A stretch of DNA of 64,000 nt from Chryseobacterium sp. Lineage in GTDB: Bacteria; Bacteroidota; Bacteroidia; Flavobacteriales; Weeksellaceae. Position 1 is the stretch's first letter; every line of letters starts with the position of its first letter. The stretch spans positions 124,001 to 188,000 of the forward strand of contig NZ_JAFAJM010000005.1 of the NCBI RefSeq assembly GCF_019236175.1. Direction: 5' to 3'. Below are positions 1 through 10,134 of the stretch, in pieces. A program made the translations under genes and the position numbers. Below the pieces are notes generated by a model. That model did not search any database and was not told the origin of the DNA. It saw only the letters and a program-made list of their open reading frames with translations.

Positions 1-2
1 CA

Positions 3-1379
3 ATGTCAAAATTTAACACAAAAAAAACTGGGTTCGGCTTCGGCTTTATTGCCGGAAAATTGACAGATAATGCCGGACAATATTCCGACTATGAATTACT
101 AAGAAGAGTGACCCTGGCCAATCTTCTTTTTGAATCTGATTATTACCAGTCTGCTGATGATATTATGAAGCAGATAGAAGATCTGTGTTATAAAGTAGAT
201 GGTGAAAAAATTATTCAACTGGCTATAGAATGTCGTTTTGAGCAAAAATTAAGACATACTCCGTTATGGTTGCTTATTCTCGCACACGAAATTCATGGTA
301 TTTCTGTTAAGGAGGCTATTGCAAAAATTGCCAACAGACCGGATATGACCATAGATCTGCTTCAGATGCTGAAAGTGAGAAATGGTTCTTATAAAATGTC
401 TAAGCCTATCAAAAAAGGTCTGGCAAAAGCATTTGACCAGTATGATGAATATCAGATTTCTAAATATAAAAAGACTAATATGGCATTATCACTGATAGAT
501 GTTGTCAACATGGTTCATCCAAAACCTACAGATAAAAATGAAAAAGCGTTGAAAGATCTTGTAGCAAATACCTTACAGCCAGCCAACACATGGGAAACAG
601 CCTTATCTCAGGGTGCCGGTAAAAAGGAAACCTTTGAAAGGATGATTTCTGAAAAAAGTCTGGGCGCACTGGCGATTCTGAGAAATCTTAGAAATATGAC
701 CGAAGCGGGATTATCAAAAGAAAATATCAGCACGGCTATTTCACAGGTCAGAAGCCACTGGTTAACACCTCTTAATTTTCTGGCTGCCCAGAGAAATGCC
801 AGTGAATATACAGAAGATATCGACAGAGCTATGAAAAATTGTTTTGCAGGTGAAAAAATAAAAGGAAAAACGATTCTTGCTATTGATGTATCAGGAAGTA
901 TGGGACAGGTCACATCTTCTCATTCAAAATTTTCAAGAATGGATCTTGCATTTGCTATGGCAGCCGCAGGTTCCTATATCTTTGAAGATCTGATTCTGGT
1001 ATTTACGGCAGGTAATGACGGAGAGAGAAAAGGAAAACATATGATCTGGAATCAAGGGAAAGGTCTCCGTTTATTTGATAGCTACAGAAAGATTTATACT
1101 GAATTAGGCGGTGGCGGTATATTTACCCATCAGTTATGTGAATGGCTGAAAAATCAAGGCTATGCACAGGATACCGAAAGACTGGTCGTTATTTCCGATA
1201 GTCAGGACATTGATGCGTATTATGGTTCTGATAAAAAACCGGATACATCACCTTATAAAACCTCTTATATCATTGATATTTCTACCCATACCCACGGGAT
1301 AAAAACCGGAAACTGGACTGCAGAAATTAATGGATGGAGTGATAAAGTATTTCATTATATCAAAGCTCTGGAAAGCTGA
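3..1379 (+). CDS. TROVE domain / vWA protein (Ro60-like, Rsr)
   Basis: This 458-aa protein joins a TROVE module (about residues 20-280), the HEAT-like RNA-binding ring of Ro60, to a C-terminal von Willebrand A domain (about 288-455). The MIDAS motif DVSGSMG is at residues 295-301, followed by an ISDSQD strand. Bacterial Ro (Rsr) binds Y-like RNAs and misfolded RNA and works with PNPase or RtcB-type repair enzymes. The start lies 3 bases inside the window, so its upstream signals cannot be seen and a slightly longer N-terminus cannot be excluded. A strong hairpin overlaps the stop codon. An RlaP-type nucleotidyltransferase two genes downstream supports an RNA-repair role. Family assignment is firm; substrate RNAs are unknown, and I see no Y-RNA candidate in the window. 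Confidence 0.93.
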   Translation: MSKFNTKKTGFGFGFIAGKLTDNAGQYSDYELLRRVTLANLLFESDYYQSADDIMKQIEDLCYKVDGEKIIQLAIECRFEQKLRHTPLWLLILAHEIHGISVKEAIAKIANRPDMTIDLLQMLKVRNGSYKMSKPIKKGLAKAFDQYDEYQISKYKKTNMALSLIDVVNMVHPKPTDKNEKALKDLVANTLQPANTWETALSQGAGKKETFERMISEKSLGALAILRNLRNMTEAGLSKENISTAISQVRSHWLTPLNFLAAQRNASEYTEDIDRAMKNCFAGEKIKGKTILAIDVSGSMGQVTSSHSKFSRMDLAFAMAAAGSYIFEDLILVFTAGNDGERKGKHMIWNQGKGLRLFDSYRKIYTELGGGGIFTHQLCEWLKNQGYAQDTERLVVISDSQDIDAYYGSDKKPDTSPYKTSYIIDISTHTHGIKTGNWTAEINGWSDKVFHYIKALES

Positions 1380-1397
1380 GCCTTTCCGGAGCTTTTT
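1364..1397 (+). terminator. Intrinsic terminator of the TROVE gene
   Basis: A 12-bp stem AGCTCTGGAAAG / CTTTCCGGAGCT closes a six-base loop and runs into TTTTT. The left arm lies inside the last codons of the TROVE gene, so the hairpin spans the stop codon. It makes the NagB-LmbE gene a separate unit. Confidence 0.85.
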
Positions 1398-1619
1398 CAA
1401 TTTTAAAAAAAATGACCGTTCAGGAATTAAACAATAAAAGCTTCATCTTCTTTCGAGTACGAACCTGTCTTACTCCCTTCTAATTTGTTAAGATTTATAT
1501 TTTTATCTCAAATTGGCATTTTATTTTTTAACTATTATTTATTCTGAAGTACCATCAGAGATGGTATTGTAAATGAATAATTTATTATACCTTTAAATTG
1601 CCTTATCAAAAAATATACA

Positions 1620-3935
1620 ATGGAAAACAAAAACTTCACGCCGGTAGAACAATCATTTGTAACAGATCTTTCAAGAAACAGCAAAACCAACATCCCTTAT
1701 ATTGCTGTTGATAATTTTCCTAATTTAGGAATGCTGACAGCCTTTCGGTTTCTGGAATGGGTATCTGAAAATCCCAACGGAGTTATCAGTCTACCTACAG
1801 GAAAAACTCCGGAATATTTTATTTACTGGACGAAGCACATCCTTGAAAACTGGGAAAAAGAGGACATTACTGAACTTAGAAAAAAACATCATTTAGGAAA
1901 TTACAAACCCTCCTTGGCTGATCTTCATTTTGTGCAGATTGATGAATTTTACCCTATTAAATCATCTCAGGCCAATAGCTTCTACCATTATGTCAATAAA
2001 TATTATATCGAGGGATTAGGACTGAAACGGGAAAATGCTATCCTGATCAATTGTGATGAAATTCCTCTGGCTGAAGGAAAAAGTTTTGAAGAAGTTTTTC
2101 CCGACCACAAGGTAAATCTTGAATTAAGATATTATGAGCCAAAGACTTCTTTTGAAAAATTACAGAAAGAATCTATTTTCCTCATTGATAACTGGTGTTC
2201 GGAATATGAGCAAAAAATCCGCAACCTGGGAGGAATCGGTTTCTTTCTTGGAGGAATTGGGCCGGATGGACATATTGCCTTCAATATCAAAGGTTCCGAT
2301 CCTTTTTCAACGACCCGCCTGACTTCTACAAATTTTGAAACACAAGCCGTAGCTGCAGGTGATCTTGGAGGAATTGAAATTTCCAGAGAACGACTTGTAA
2401 TTACCATAGGACTTGAAACCATCACCTATAAAAAAGATGCCGTAGCCATTATTTTTGCAGCAGGAGAAGCCAAAGCTCCCATGATAAAAAATGCTTTGGA
2501 ACTTCCACCCTCTAATCTATACCCTGCATCCGTTCTTTCAAAACTTCCGAACAGCAGATTTTATATTACCCTCGGAGCAGCAAGTATGCTTAATGATTTC
2601 ATTGATGATTATTACCAATCGGGAAACTGGTCTCAGGAAAAAACAGATAAGGCAGTCATGCAGCTGACTCAAAAGCTCAACAAATATGCTGAACATCTTA
2701 CCCTGGAAGATCTGCAATCCGATCAGTATACCCGGTTAATTCCCGGGCTTAATGAGAATACGACAGAGTCTGTAATCACCTCCATTACAAATAAGATAAA
2801 AAAGGGCACGGAACAGCTTACTCATGAAGTTTTTTATCATACAGGGCCACACCATGATGATATTTCGCTGGGGCTGTTACCCTACATTCACTATCAGTCC
2901 CGTAATGAGACTAATGAATCTCATTATTCCGTACTGACATCAGGATTTACAGCCGTGACCAATAAATTTTTAACGGAAATCCTTAGTGATACGCTTTCTT
3001 TTATTGAAAAAGGAGAAGTAGAAATGCTTAATTATCCCGACTTTTTTGAAACCGGATATAAAAACAAACGAGATAAGGATGTTTATCATTACCTCATCAA
3101 TATTGCCTCTGAAAATACAACTGAAAGATCAAGAGCAGTATCTCACAGAATGGTTAGGAATATTACCGAGCTTTGGAACCTGAAATCAAAACAGGAATTA
3201 AAGGAAAGAATCATTGAAATTATTTCAGTTATCCAATCCAGTTATGACGGACAAAATCCGGAGTCAAAGATTCAGATTTTAAAAGGAATGATCCGGGAAT
3301 ATGAGGAAGAACTTGTATGGGCTCATTTTGGGGTCAGAACAAAAAATGTATCCCATCTGAGGCTTGGCTTTTACACCGGAGCTATTTTCACTGAAAAACC
3401 CAATAGAGAGAGAGATGTATTCCCGATTCTGCAAGAGCTCAGAACAATCAACCCTACGGTAATAAGTTTGGCATTTGATCCTGAAGGAAGCGGGCCTGAT
3501 ACCCATTATAAAGTATTACAGGCCATTGCGGCAGCCGTTCGGGAATGGAGTAAAGAAAAAGATCTCTCCAGGCTTAAAATATGGGGTTACAGAAATGTAT
3601 GGTATCAGTTCAATGCAGCTGATGTCACTCATATTTTCCCGGTATCACTGAATGCAATGAGTACAATGGATGAAAGTTTTACCAATAGTTATCTGAGCCA
3701 GGTGAATGCTTCTTTCCCAAGCTACCGCTATAACGGAAAGTTCAGCCATCTTTCCATACAAACCTGGGTAGAACAGCTCCAGGCTGCCCAGCTGATATTA
3801 GGAAAGCCTTATTTCTATGATAATGACAGTCCACGGCTCCGGGCCACTCATGGATTGCTTTTCTTTAAAGAAATGGATGTGGAAGAATTCCTGCAGTCAG
3901 CCCGTGAGCTTGAACAATCAACAGAAGGGGTGTAA
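1620..3935 (+). CDS. NagB-like / LmbE-like fusion (glucosamine-6-phosphate deaminase-like protein)
   Basis: This 771-aa protein fuses two sugar-amine domains. The N-terminal half has NagB/SugarP_isomerase signatures: LPTGKTPEYF near residue 60, DEFYP near 110 and GGIGPDGHIAFN near 213. The C-terminal half carries the PIG-L/LmbE zinc motif GPHHDD near residue 409, as in GlcNAc deacetylases. The fusion recurs in Bacteroidota under the label glucosamine-6-phosphate deaminase-like protein. A plausible role is linked deacetylation and deamination of an amino-sugar phosphate or a glycoconjugate, but the substrate is not proven. It lies between the TROVE and RlaP genes on the same strand, with 240 bp upstream and 79 bp downstream. 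Family call is strong, activity inferred. Confidence 0.88.
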   Translation: MENKNFTPVEQSFVTDLSRNSKTNIPYIAVDNFPNLGMLTAFRFLEWVSENPNGVISLPTGKTPEYFIYWTKHILENWEKEDITELRKKHHLGNYKPSLADLHFVQIDEFYPIKSSQANSFYHYVNKYYIEGLGLKRENAILINCDEIPLAEGKSFEEVFPDHKVNLELRYYEPKTSFEKLQKESIFLIDNWCSEYEQKIRNLGGIGFFLGGIGPDGHIAFNIKGSDPFSTTRLTSTNFETQAVAAGDLGGIEISRERLVITIGLETITYKKDAVAIIFAAGEAKAPMIKNALELPPSNLYPASVLSKLPNSRFYITLGAASMLNDFIDDYYQSGNWSQEKTDKAVMQLTQKLNKYAEHLTLEDLQSDQYTRLIPGLNENTTESVITSITNKIKKGTEQLTHEVFYHTGPHHDDISLGLLPYIHYQSRNETNESHYSVLTSGFTAVTNKFLTEILSDTLSFIEKGEVEMLNYPDFFETGYKNKRDKDVYHYLINIASENTTERSRAVSHRMVRNITELWNLKSKQELKERIIEIISVIQSSYDGQNPESKIQILKGMIREYEEELVWAHFGVRTKNVSHLRLGFYTGAIFTEKPNRERDVFPILQELRTINPTVISLAFDPEGSGPDTHYKVLQAIAAAVREWSKEKDLSRLKIWGYRNVWYQFNAADVTHIFPVSLNAMSTMDESFTNSYLSQVNASFPSYRYNGKFSHLSIQTWVEQLQAAQLILGKPYFYDNDSPRLRATHGLLFFKEMDVEEFLQSARELEQSTEGV

Positions 3936-4014
3936 ATAAACATCTGAATCATCAATTAAATATCTTAGGAAACGGAGCAAAATATTTAATCTGACTCTGT
4001 TTCCGGCATTATAC

Positions 4015-5085
4015 ATGACAATACCAGACTTAAAAGATAAAAATCTCCTTCTTTTTGAAGCCGTCTCCGGAAGCCGCGCCTTCGGATTAGCTACTGAAAC
4101 TTCGGATACAGATATCCGTGGGGTATATTATCTTCCGAAAGAAGATTTCTTTGGACTAAATTATATTCCTCAGATTTCCAATGAAACGAATGATATTACC
4201 TATTATGAAATCGGAAGGTTCGTGGAACTTTTGCAAAAGAATAATCCCAATATACTTGAAGTTCTGGCAAGTCCGGAAGATTGTATTCTGTATAAGCACC
4301 CGCTGATGGATCTGTTGAAAGCGGAAGACTTCCTCTCTAAACTATGCAAAGATACCTTTGCCGGATATGCTGTGTCTCAGATCAGAAAGGCAAAAGGTCT
4401 TAATAAAAAGACATTAAATCCCGTGGAGAAGGAAAGAAAATCTGTTCTTGACTTCTGCTTTATTCTGGATGGACAAGGTTCTGTTCCTCTGAAAAAATGG
4501 CTGTTGGAAAATGGAAAAGTTCAGGAAAAATGCGGTTTAACAAGCATTGATCATACCAAAGGAATGTTTGCTTTATTTTACGATGATTTCCAGACATTGG
4601 GTTATAAAGGAATTATTCAGCATGAAGAAGCTAATCAGGTTTCCGTATCTTCTGTTTCGAAGGAGAAAAAACCGGAAGCTTATCTGTTCTGCAACCTGGA
4701 TGCCTACTCCACTTACTGTAAAGATTACAGGGAATATTGGAAATGGGTAGAGGAACGCAATGAAGAGCGGTATAATGTCAACCAAATGCATGGACAGAAC
4801 TACGACAGTAAGAATATGATGCACACCGTCCGTTTGCTGCAATCCTGTGAGCAGATCTTTAAAACCAATACTCTCCAGATCCGTGTAGAAAACCGGGATG
4901 AGCTGCTTGATATTAAGACTGGAAACTGGCCCTATGAAGCAGTGATACAAAAAGCTGAAGATTTGATTACCTCCATAGAGCATCATCATTCTATCTCTGA
5001 TCTCTCCAATTCTCCTGATTTGGAGAAAACAACCAAAATCCTGATCGAAATAAGAGAAAAACTATACGGAGATCATAAACAATAA
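4015..5085 (+). CDS. RlaP-type (YcgL/PF10127) DNA polymerase beta superfamily nucleotidyltransferase
   Basis: The 356-aa protein opens with a minimal nucleotidyltransferase core: GSRAFGL at residues 19-25, then SDTDIRGVY with the metal-binding pair Asp31 and Asp33. The rest is the helical region typical of the PF10127 family. That family has been named RlaP (RNA repair pathway polymerase-beta-like) because comparative genomics links it to RtcB ligases and TROVE proteins. It probably adds nucleotides to RNA ends, or modifies them, during repair. Its position 2.6 kb behind the TROVE gene on the same strand fits. No RtcB is visible here; it would have to lie left of the window. Family firm, role inferred from context. 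Confidence 0.85.
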   Translation: MTIPDLKDKNLLLFEAVSGSRAFGLATETSDTDIRGVYYLPKEDFFGLNYIPQISNETNDITYYEIGRFVELLQKNNPNILEVLASPEDCILYKHPLMDLLKAEDFLSKLCKDTFAGYAVSQIRKAKGLNKKTLNPVEKERKSVLDFCFILDGQGSVPLKKWLLENGKVQEKCGLTSIDHTKGMFALFYDDFQTLGYKGIIQHEEANQVSVSSVSKEKKPEAYLFCNLDAYSTYCKDYREYWKWVEERNEERYNVNQMHGQNYDSKNMMHTVRLLQSCEQIFKTNTLQIRVENRDELLDIKTGNWPYEAVIQKAEDLITSIEHHHSISDLSNSPDLEKTTKILIEIREKLYGDHKQ

Positions 5086-5150
5086 GTAATAAATAATGAG
5101 TAATAATAGTGGGAAACCACAACAGTAACCTCCCACTCTAGCACTCAAAC

Positions 5151-5495
5151 CTACTTCTTCTTTGAAGCCTTGGCAATTTTGTTATACTCCAGGCAAATAC
5201 TCATCCAATACTCAAAATCCTCAGATTTCTTAAAACCGATAGGTTCTACATAACAATATTCTTTTAATTGCTTTCCTCTCATGATCATAGGAAGAAATCC
5301 CTTTCTTTCAGCTACTTCTTCTTCCTTTTCGGGATTAAAACGGCACATCAGATTGTCGTGACTGATATTGATGCACATTTTATCATTCACCAGAAATGCC
5401 AGTCCGCCGAACATTTTCTTTTCTTCCACCCGGATATCATCCGCCCGGGCAAGCCATTCACGAACCCTGTCTGCTAATTCAGTATTGTAAGCCAT
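5151..5495 (-). CDS. TfoX/Sxy N-terminal domain protein
   Basis: This 114-aa protein matches the TfoX N-terminal domain across its length: KKMFGGLAFLVNDKMC near residues 26-41, a conserved MCRF strand, and a C-terminal helix. Many Bacteroidota encode such stand-alone TfoX_N proteins; unlike proteobacterial Sxy they lack the C-terminal domain, and their function is not established. The basic tail KASKKK could bind nucleic acid. It is convergent with the RlaP gene. Confidence 0.85.
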   Translation of the reverse strand: MAYNTELADRVREWLARADDIRVEEKKMFGGLAFLVNDKMCINISHDNLMCRFNPEKEEEVAERKGFLPMIMRGKQLKEYCYVEPIGFKKSEDFEYWMSICLEYNKIAKASKKK

Positions 5496-5682
5496 GATGA
5501 GTTTATTTTATGAAACAAAGCTATTTAAAAATTGTATTCAAATGTTTCTCCACTAAAGTTATTTTGATTTCTCAGATCATACAGATGAGTTGAGAATAGT
5601 ATATAGATCTTTTTAATTGCCGCAAATTCACGATTACCAAATAGTAGCATAGAATAAATCTATTCTTGTAGCCGTAGCAAAA

Positions 5683-5718
5683 AACAAAAAATCCCTCAAA
5701 ATTGAGGGATTTTTTTAT
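5683..5718 (-). terminator. Intrinsic terminator of pnp (bidirectional shape)
   Basis: The 10-bp stem AATCCCTCAA / TTGAGGGATT is flanked by A-rich and T-rich runs on both sides. It sits 16 bp downstream of the pnp stop. Confidence 0.85.
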
Positions 5719-5733
5719 CTATAAGAATGGTTC

Positions 5734-8010
5734 TTAAGCTTCAGCAGAAGGTTCCTGGTTAGCTGCAGGTTTTTCACCTTGTGGCTTTTGTCCTTCCGGT
5801 CTTCTTTGACCGTCTGGTCTTCTTTGGCCCTCAGGTCTTCCCTGTCCTTCAGGTCTTCCTTGTCCTTCAGGTCTTCCTTGTCCTTCAGGTCTTGGAGGTC
5901 TTGGTAAAAGAACTTTACGGGAAAGCTTCATTTTCTTACGGTCATCATAACCCATAAATTTAACTTCTACTTCATCACCTTCAGCATAAGGAACTTTGTC
6001 TAAACGAGCCCATTCGATTTCCGAAATGTGAAGAAGACCTTCTGTTCCTTTAGCTATAGCAACGAAAGCTCCGAAATCCATTACTTTCACTACTTTACCT
6101 TTGTAAACTTCACCTACAACCGGTACGAAAGTAATTTCATTGATCTTAGCAATAGCAGCATTGATCTTTTCTCTGTCTGTTCCTGCAATTTCGATACGTC
6201 CGATTTCTCCGATCTCTTCGATAGCAATAACAGTTTCAGTGTCTTTTTGTAATTGTTGAATAATTTTTCCACCAGGCCCGATTACTGCACCAATGAAGTC
6301 TTTAGAAATCTCCATTACTACCATCTTCGGAGCGTGAGGTTTCACGTCTGTTCTTGGTGTAGAAATTGTTTCAGTGATTTTATTTAAGATGTGTAATCTT
6401 CCGTCTTTAGCCTGCATCAAAGCTTTCTCCATGATGTCCATAGAAAGTCCCTGGATTTTGATATCCATCTGACAAGCAGTGATACCATCTGCAGTACCTG
6501 TTACTTTAAAGTCCATATCTCCAAGGTGATCTTCATCTCCTAAGATATCAGAAAGTACGGTAAATTTACCTGATTTTGTATCAGTAATTAGTCCCATTGC
6601 AATACCAGAAACCGGTTTTGTAATCTGAACCCCTGCGTCCATCAATGCTAATGTACCCGCACAAACAGTTGCCATTGAAGAAGAACCGTTAGATTCAAGG
6701 ATATCAGAAACGATTCTGATGGTATATGGATTTTCTGCAGGAATAACCGCAGCTAATGCTCTCTGAGCTAAGTTTCCGTGTCCTACTTCTCTTCTTGAAG
6801 TACCTCTTAAAGGTCTTGCTTCACCTGTTGAGAATGGAGGGAAGTTGTAGTGTAGGAAGAATCTTTCGTCGTGTTGCGTAATTACGCTGTCGATCATGTT
6901 TGCATCTTTCACAGAACCTAAAGTTACTGCTGTTAAAGACTGAGTCTCTCCTCTTGTGAACACAGCCGAACCGTGAGCTCCCGGAAGGTAATCGATTTCT
7001 GACCAGATTGGACGGATCGTTTGTGGATCACGACCATCAAGACGGATATTGTCTTCAAGAATCATCTGACGCATAGCTTCTTTCTCTACGTCATGGTAAT
7101 ATACTTTAACGAAAGGAGTCACTCTTGCTAATTCTTCTTCGTTTTCAGCATATTGAGCTAAAAACTCTTCACGAATTGCTTTGAATTTATCTCCTCTTTC
7201 TTCTTTATTTGATGGAGTTCTTGCCACTTCATATACTTTGTCATAGCAGTCTTTCCATACTTTTTCACGAATCTCCTCGTCGTGATCTTCGTGGCTGTAT
7301 TCTCTCTTAGGGAAAGATTTACCCACTTTAGCGGCTAATCTCTCCTGAGCTTCGATTTGCTTTTTGATCTCAACGTGACCGAAGTTGATAGCTTCAAGCA
7401 TTTCCTGCTCAGAAATCTCCTTCATTTCACCTTCTACCATTACGATGGAGTCTTTAGTAGCTCCCACCATGATATCGATATCAGCTTTTAACAGGTTTTC
7501 ATAACTTGGGTTAACAGACAGTTGTCCGTCGATTCTTACGACTCTTGCTTCAGACATTGGTCCGTCGAAAGGAATATCTGTAATAGCGATTGCTGCAGAA
7601 GCTGCCAGACCGGCCAATGCTTCAGGCATCACTTCTTTATCGTAAGAAATTAATGAAATCATTACCTGTACTTCCGCATGGAAATCTTCAGGGAAAAGCG
7701 GACGTAATACTCTGTCCACCAATCTCATGGTAAGAACTTCATCATCAGAAGGCTTTGCTTCTCTACGGAAGAAATTCCCGGGAATTCTTCCACCTGCATA
7801 AAACTTTTCTCTGTAGTCCACAGTTAGTGGTAAAAAGTCTACTCCAGGATTTGCTTCTTTATTGGCTACAACAGTTGCTAAAAGCATTGTTCCACCACAT
7901 TTAACCACCACGGATCCGTCTGCCTGCTTAGCCAGCTTCCCGGTTTCAATAGTGATTTCCCTGCCGTCTGCAAGGGTAATCGTTTCTATAAACGCTTGAG
8001 GTACACTCAT
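5734..8010 (-). CDS. pnp: Polyribonucleotide nucleotidyltransferase (PNPase)
   Basis: The 758-aa protein has the full PNPase order: first RNase PH domain, all-helical linker, second RNase PH domain ([27 protein letters not shown]), KH domain ([12 protein letters not shown]) and S1 domain ([19 protein letters not shown]). It degrades RNA 3'-5' phosphorolytically in the degradosome and is the classic partner of bacterial Ro/TROVE proteins. Beyond the S1 domain is an unusual tail of about six RPEGQG-type repeats ending [12 protein letters not shown], which is low-complexity and probably disordered. A TACCTTTG -7 element lies 66 bp upstream of the ATG. Confidence 0.98.
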   Translation of the reverse strand: MSVPQAFIETITLADGREITIETGKLAKQADGSVVVKCGGTMLLATVVANKEANPGVDFLPLTVDYREKFYAGGRIPGNFFRREAKPSDDEVLTMRLVDRVLRPLFPEDFHAEVQVMISLISYDKEVMPEALAGLAASAAIAITDIPFDGPMSEARVVRIDGQLSVNPSYENLLKADIDIMVGATKDSIVMVEGEMKEISEQEMLEAINFGHVEIKKQIEAQERLAAKVGKSFPKREYSHEDHDEEIREKVWKDCYDKVYEVARTPSNKEERGDKFKAIREEFLAQYAENEEELARVTPFVKVYYHDVEKEAMRQMILEDNIRLDGRDPQTIRPIWSEIDYLPGAHGSAVFTRGETQSLTAVTLGSVKDANMIDSVITQHDERFFLHYNFPPFSTGEARPLRGTSRREVGHGNLAQRALAAVIPAENPYTIRIVSDILESNGSSSMATVCAGTLALMDAGVQITKPVSGIAMGLITDTKSGKFTVLSDILGDEDHLGDMDFKVTGTADGITACQMDIKIQGLSMDIMEKALMQAKDGRLHILNKITETISTPRTDVKPHAPKMVVMEISKDFIGAVIGPGGKIIQQLQKDTETVIAIEEIGEIGRIEIAGTDREKINAAIAKINEITFVPVVGEVYKGKVVKVMDFGAFVAIAKGTEGLLHISEIEWARLDKVPYAEGDEVEVKFMGYDDRKKMKLSRKVLLPRPPRPEGQGRPEGQGRPEGQGRPEGQRRPDGQRRPEGQKPQGEKPAANQEPSAEA

Positions 8011-8075
8011 AAATTTACTTCTTTATACTCCGTATTGAGTATGATTAATATTTAAACTCTTTAAATTTTCGTATG

Positions 8076-8083
8076 CAAAGGTA
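8076..8083 (-). promoter_or_regulatory. -7 element of the pnp promoter
   Basis: On the minus strand the octamer TACCTTTG matches the Bacteroidota -7 consensus TAnnTTTG. I see no good TTG at the expected -33 spacing. It would give a leader of roughly 60 nt. Confidence 0.55.
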
Positions 8084-8342
8084 ATGTATAATAATGATAT
8101 ATTAAATTTTCGTCTGTACAAATAAGGTGTCAAATTACAAAATATCACTTAAAAATTTTAATAAAGATTCAAAAAACAGGATCATATATTGAATCTGATT
8201 TAGCATTTATCGAAATAAAAATTGTTTTCCTAAAAATTATGATAAAAAATCAGCATGTTTTTGTATTATTGTCCCAAAAAAAGAAAATAATATTTTTAGT
8301 GTATCCAATATAGATTTATTACTACATGAATCGTCAAAACAA

Positions 8343-8373
8343 TTGGAAAAACATTGATTGATTCCTATATTTG
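8343..8373 (+). promoter_or_regulatory. Promoter of the sugar permease gene
   Basis: TTG (8343-8345), 20 bp, then TATATTTG (8366-8373) is a close match to the Bacteroidota housekeeping promoter. The leader of about 90 nt contains a small ATAAGG...CCTTAT hairpin near 8412-8429. The rest of the 458-bp gap between pnp and this gene is AT-rich with nothing else I recognise. Confidence 0.75.
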
Positions 8374-8468
8374 CCTAACTTCACAAAAATAATATGCTGC
8401 AGGCAAAAAAATAAGGTAGCATCCTTATTCACAGAGGGAGTTTTTACAGCTCTTTCTAAAATAAATAA

Positions 8469-9896
8469 ATGAATATGACTAATAAAGAAGTACAATTACA
8501 AAGCAGGAATTATACGGTTCCGTTGATTACCATCACCCTGCTGTTTTTTATGTGGGGATTCATCACGTGTATGAATGACATTCTGATCCCTTATCTGAAA
8601 CAACTTTTCAATCTGACCTTTTTCGAATCCATGCTGGTACAGTTCTGTTTTTTCGGAGCGTACTTTATCGGGTCCCTGATTTATTTTATGATTTCCATTA
8701 CCAAAGGAGACCCTATTAATAAAGCCGGTTATAAAAAAGGAATATTGTTTGGGATATTTCTGGCAGCATTTGGCTGTATACTGTTCTATCCGGCGGCTAC
8801 ATTTTCTTATTACCCGTTGTTTCTTGGCGCTTTATTTATTCTGGGGTTAGGCTTTACCGTATTACAGATTACTGCCAATGCGTATGTTTCACTTCTGGGA
8901 AGTGAAGAATCAGCATCCAGCCGTCTGAATATGACCCAGGCTTTTAATGCGTTCGGGACTACCATTGCTCCGGTATTGGGAGGACATCTGATCTTTGAAT
9001 TTTTCTCCTCTCCTGACGGTTCATTCAGTGCGGTAGCCACAAGAATTCCTTATCTGATTTTTGCCGGAATTTTACTGTTGGTTGCCTTATTAATTTCCAG
9101 AGTAAAACTCCCTTCATTCCAGATGGAAGAGGAAGAAATTGTAAAAGGCTGGGGAGCTCTTGAATTCAGTCATCTGAAATTCGGAGTATTTGCCATGTTC
9201 TGTTACGTAGGAGGTGAAGTGGCAGTAGGAAGTTTTATTATCAGCTTTTTAGAGCAGCCACAGATTATGGGCTTCAATGAAATTATCAGTAAAAATTACC
9301 TTTCCTTATATTGGGGTGGAGCGATGATAGGTCGTTTCTTAGGGGCAATTTCCTTAAACCAGGCATTAAGTCAGGGAAAAAAGGCTATTTATATGCTGGG
9401 CGCGGCAGCCGCTGTATTCCTTGTGATTTTCAGCATTGTCAATCTTAGTTTTTCTCAGATCAGCTTTTTCCTTGTATTTATTGTTCTTAATTTTGTTGCA
9501 TTCTTTGTTGGTAAAGCCGCTCCGGCAAGAACACTGTCTATTTTTGCAGCGGTCAATGTTCTTTTACTGATTTCGGCCATGGTAAACCATGGCGAACTGG
9601 CAATGTACAGTATTTTAGGAATCGGGATTTTCAACTCTATTATGTTCTCCAATATTTATACACTGGCTATCTCAGGGCTTGGAAAATATACCAGCCAGGG
9701 TTCATCTCTTGTTGTAATGGCTATTCTTGGAGGAGCTATCGTTCCTATTTTCCAGGGATATCTTGCCGATCATTTTGGAGTACAGCATTCATTTATTATT
9801 CCTGTTTTCTGTTATCTGGTCATCCTGATATTCGGAGCTTACTGCACCAAATATCTCAGCCATGTAGAAACTACAGAATCTAAATCCGGTCATTAA
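8469..9896 (+). CDS. MFS sugar permease, FucP/GluP family
   Basis: The 475-aa protein belongs to the major facilitator family and has about 12 hydrophobic helices. The opening PLITITLLFFMWGFITCMND and the later NAYVSLLG and RLNMTQAFNAFGT segments are typical of the FucP/GluP (fucose, glucose/galactose) proton-symporter branch. It probably imports a neutral hexose across the inner membrane. There is an internal Met at residue 3, so the start could be MTNKEVQ. It is a single-gene unit with its own promoter and terminator; no catabolic genes adjoin it, so the sugar cannot be assigned. Confidence 0.9.
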   Translation: MNMTNKEVQLQSRNYTVPLITITLLFFMWGFITCMNDILIPYLKQLFNLTFFESMLVQFCFFGAYFIGSLIYFMISITKGDPINKAGYKKGILFGIFLAAFGCILFYPAATFSYYPLFLGALFILGLGFTVLQITANAYVSLLGSEESASSRLNMTQAFNAFGTTIAPVLGGHLIFEFFSSPDGSFSAVATRIPYLIFAGILLLVALLISRVKLPSFQMEEEEIVKGWGALEFSHLKFGVFAMFCYVGGEVAVGSFIISFLEQPQIMGFNEIISKNYLSLYWGGAMIGRFLGAISLNQALSQGKKAIYMLGAAAAVFLVIFSIVNLSFSQISFFLVFIVLNFVAFFVGKAAPARTLSIFAAVNVLLLISAMVNHGELAMYSILGIGIFNSIMFSNIYTLAISGLGKYTSQGSSLVVMAILGGAIVPIFQGYLADHFGVQHSFIIPVFCYLVILIFGAYCTKYLSHVETTESKSGH

Positions 9897-9917
9897 ATAC
9901 GATTTAATAAAAAACAA

Positions 9918-9946
9918 GGCTGTCTTCAAAAGGAGACAGCCTTTTT
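9918..9946 (+). terminator. Intrinsic terminator after the sugar permease
   Basis: Stem GGCTGTCT / AGACAGCC with an 8-base loop, followed by TTTTTA, 22 bp after the stop codon. Confidence 0.88.
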
Positions 9947-10134
9947 ATTGCAGGTATCTTAGGAAAAATATATTACTTTATACACTATACAGATAAATTT
10001 AATGAATGGAAAACGGCATTATTAGATTAATGATCCGCATATTTTTTAAAACATTATTTTTATCATTGCCATCCCATGTAACTTTCTTCTGATCAACCCG
10101 ACTTACCTTACATAATCACTTACACCTTATTCCG

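Noticed and set aside
4573..4989. 138-aa minus-strand frame inside the RlaP gene
   Set aside because: It is antisense to a well-supported gene and shows no family resemblance.
5734..5900. Short direct repeats in the DNA near the pnp 3' end, superficially CRISPR-like
   Set aside because: They encode the RPEGQG amino-acid repeats in frame, have no unique spacers, and lie inside pnp.
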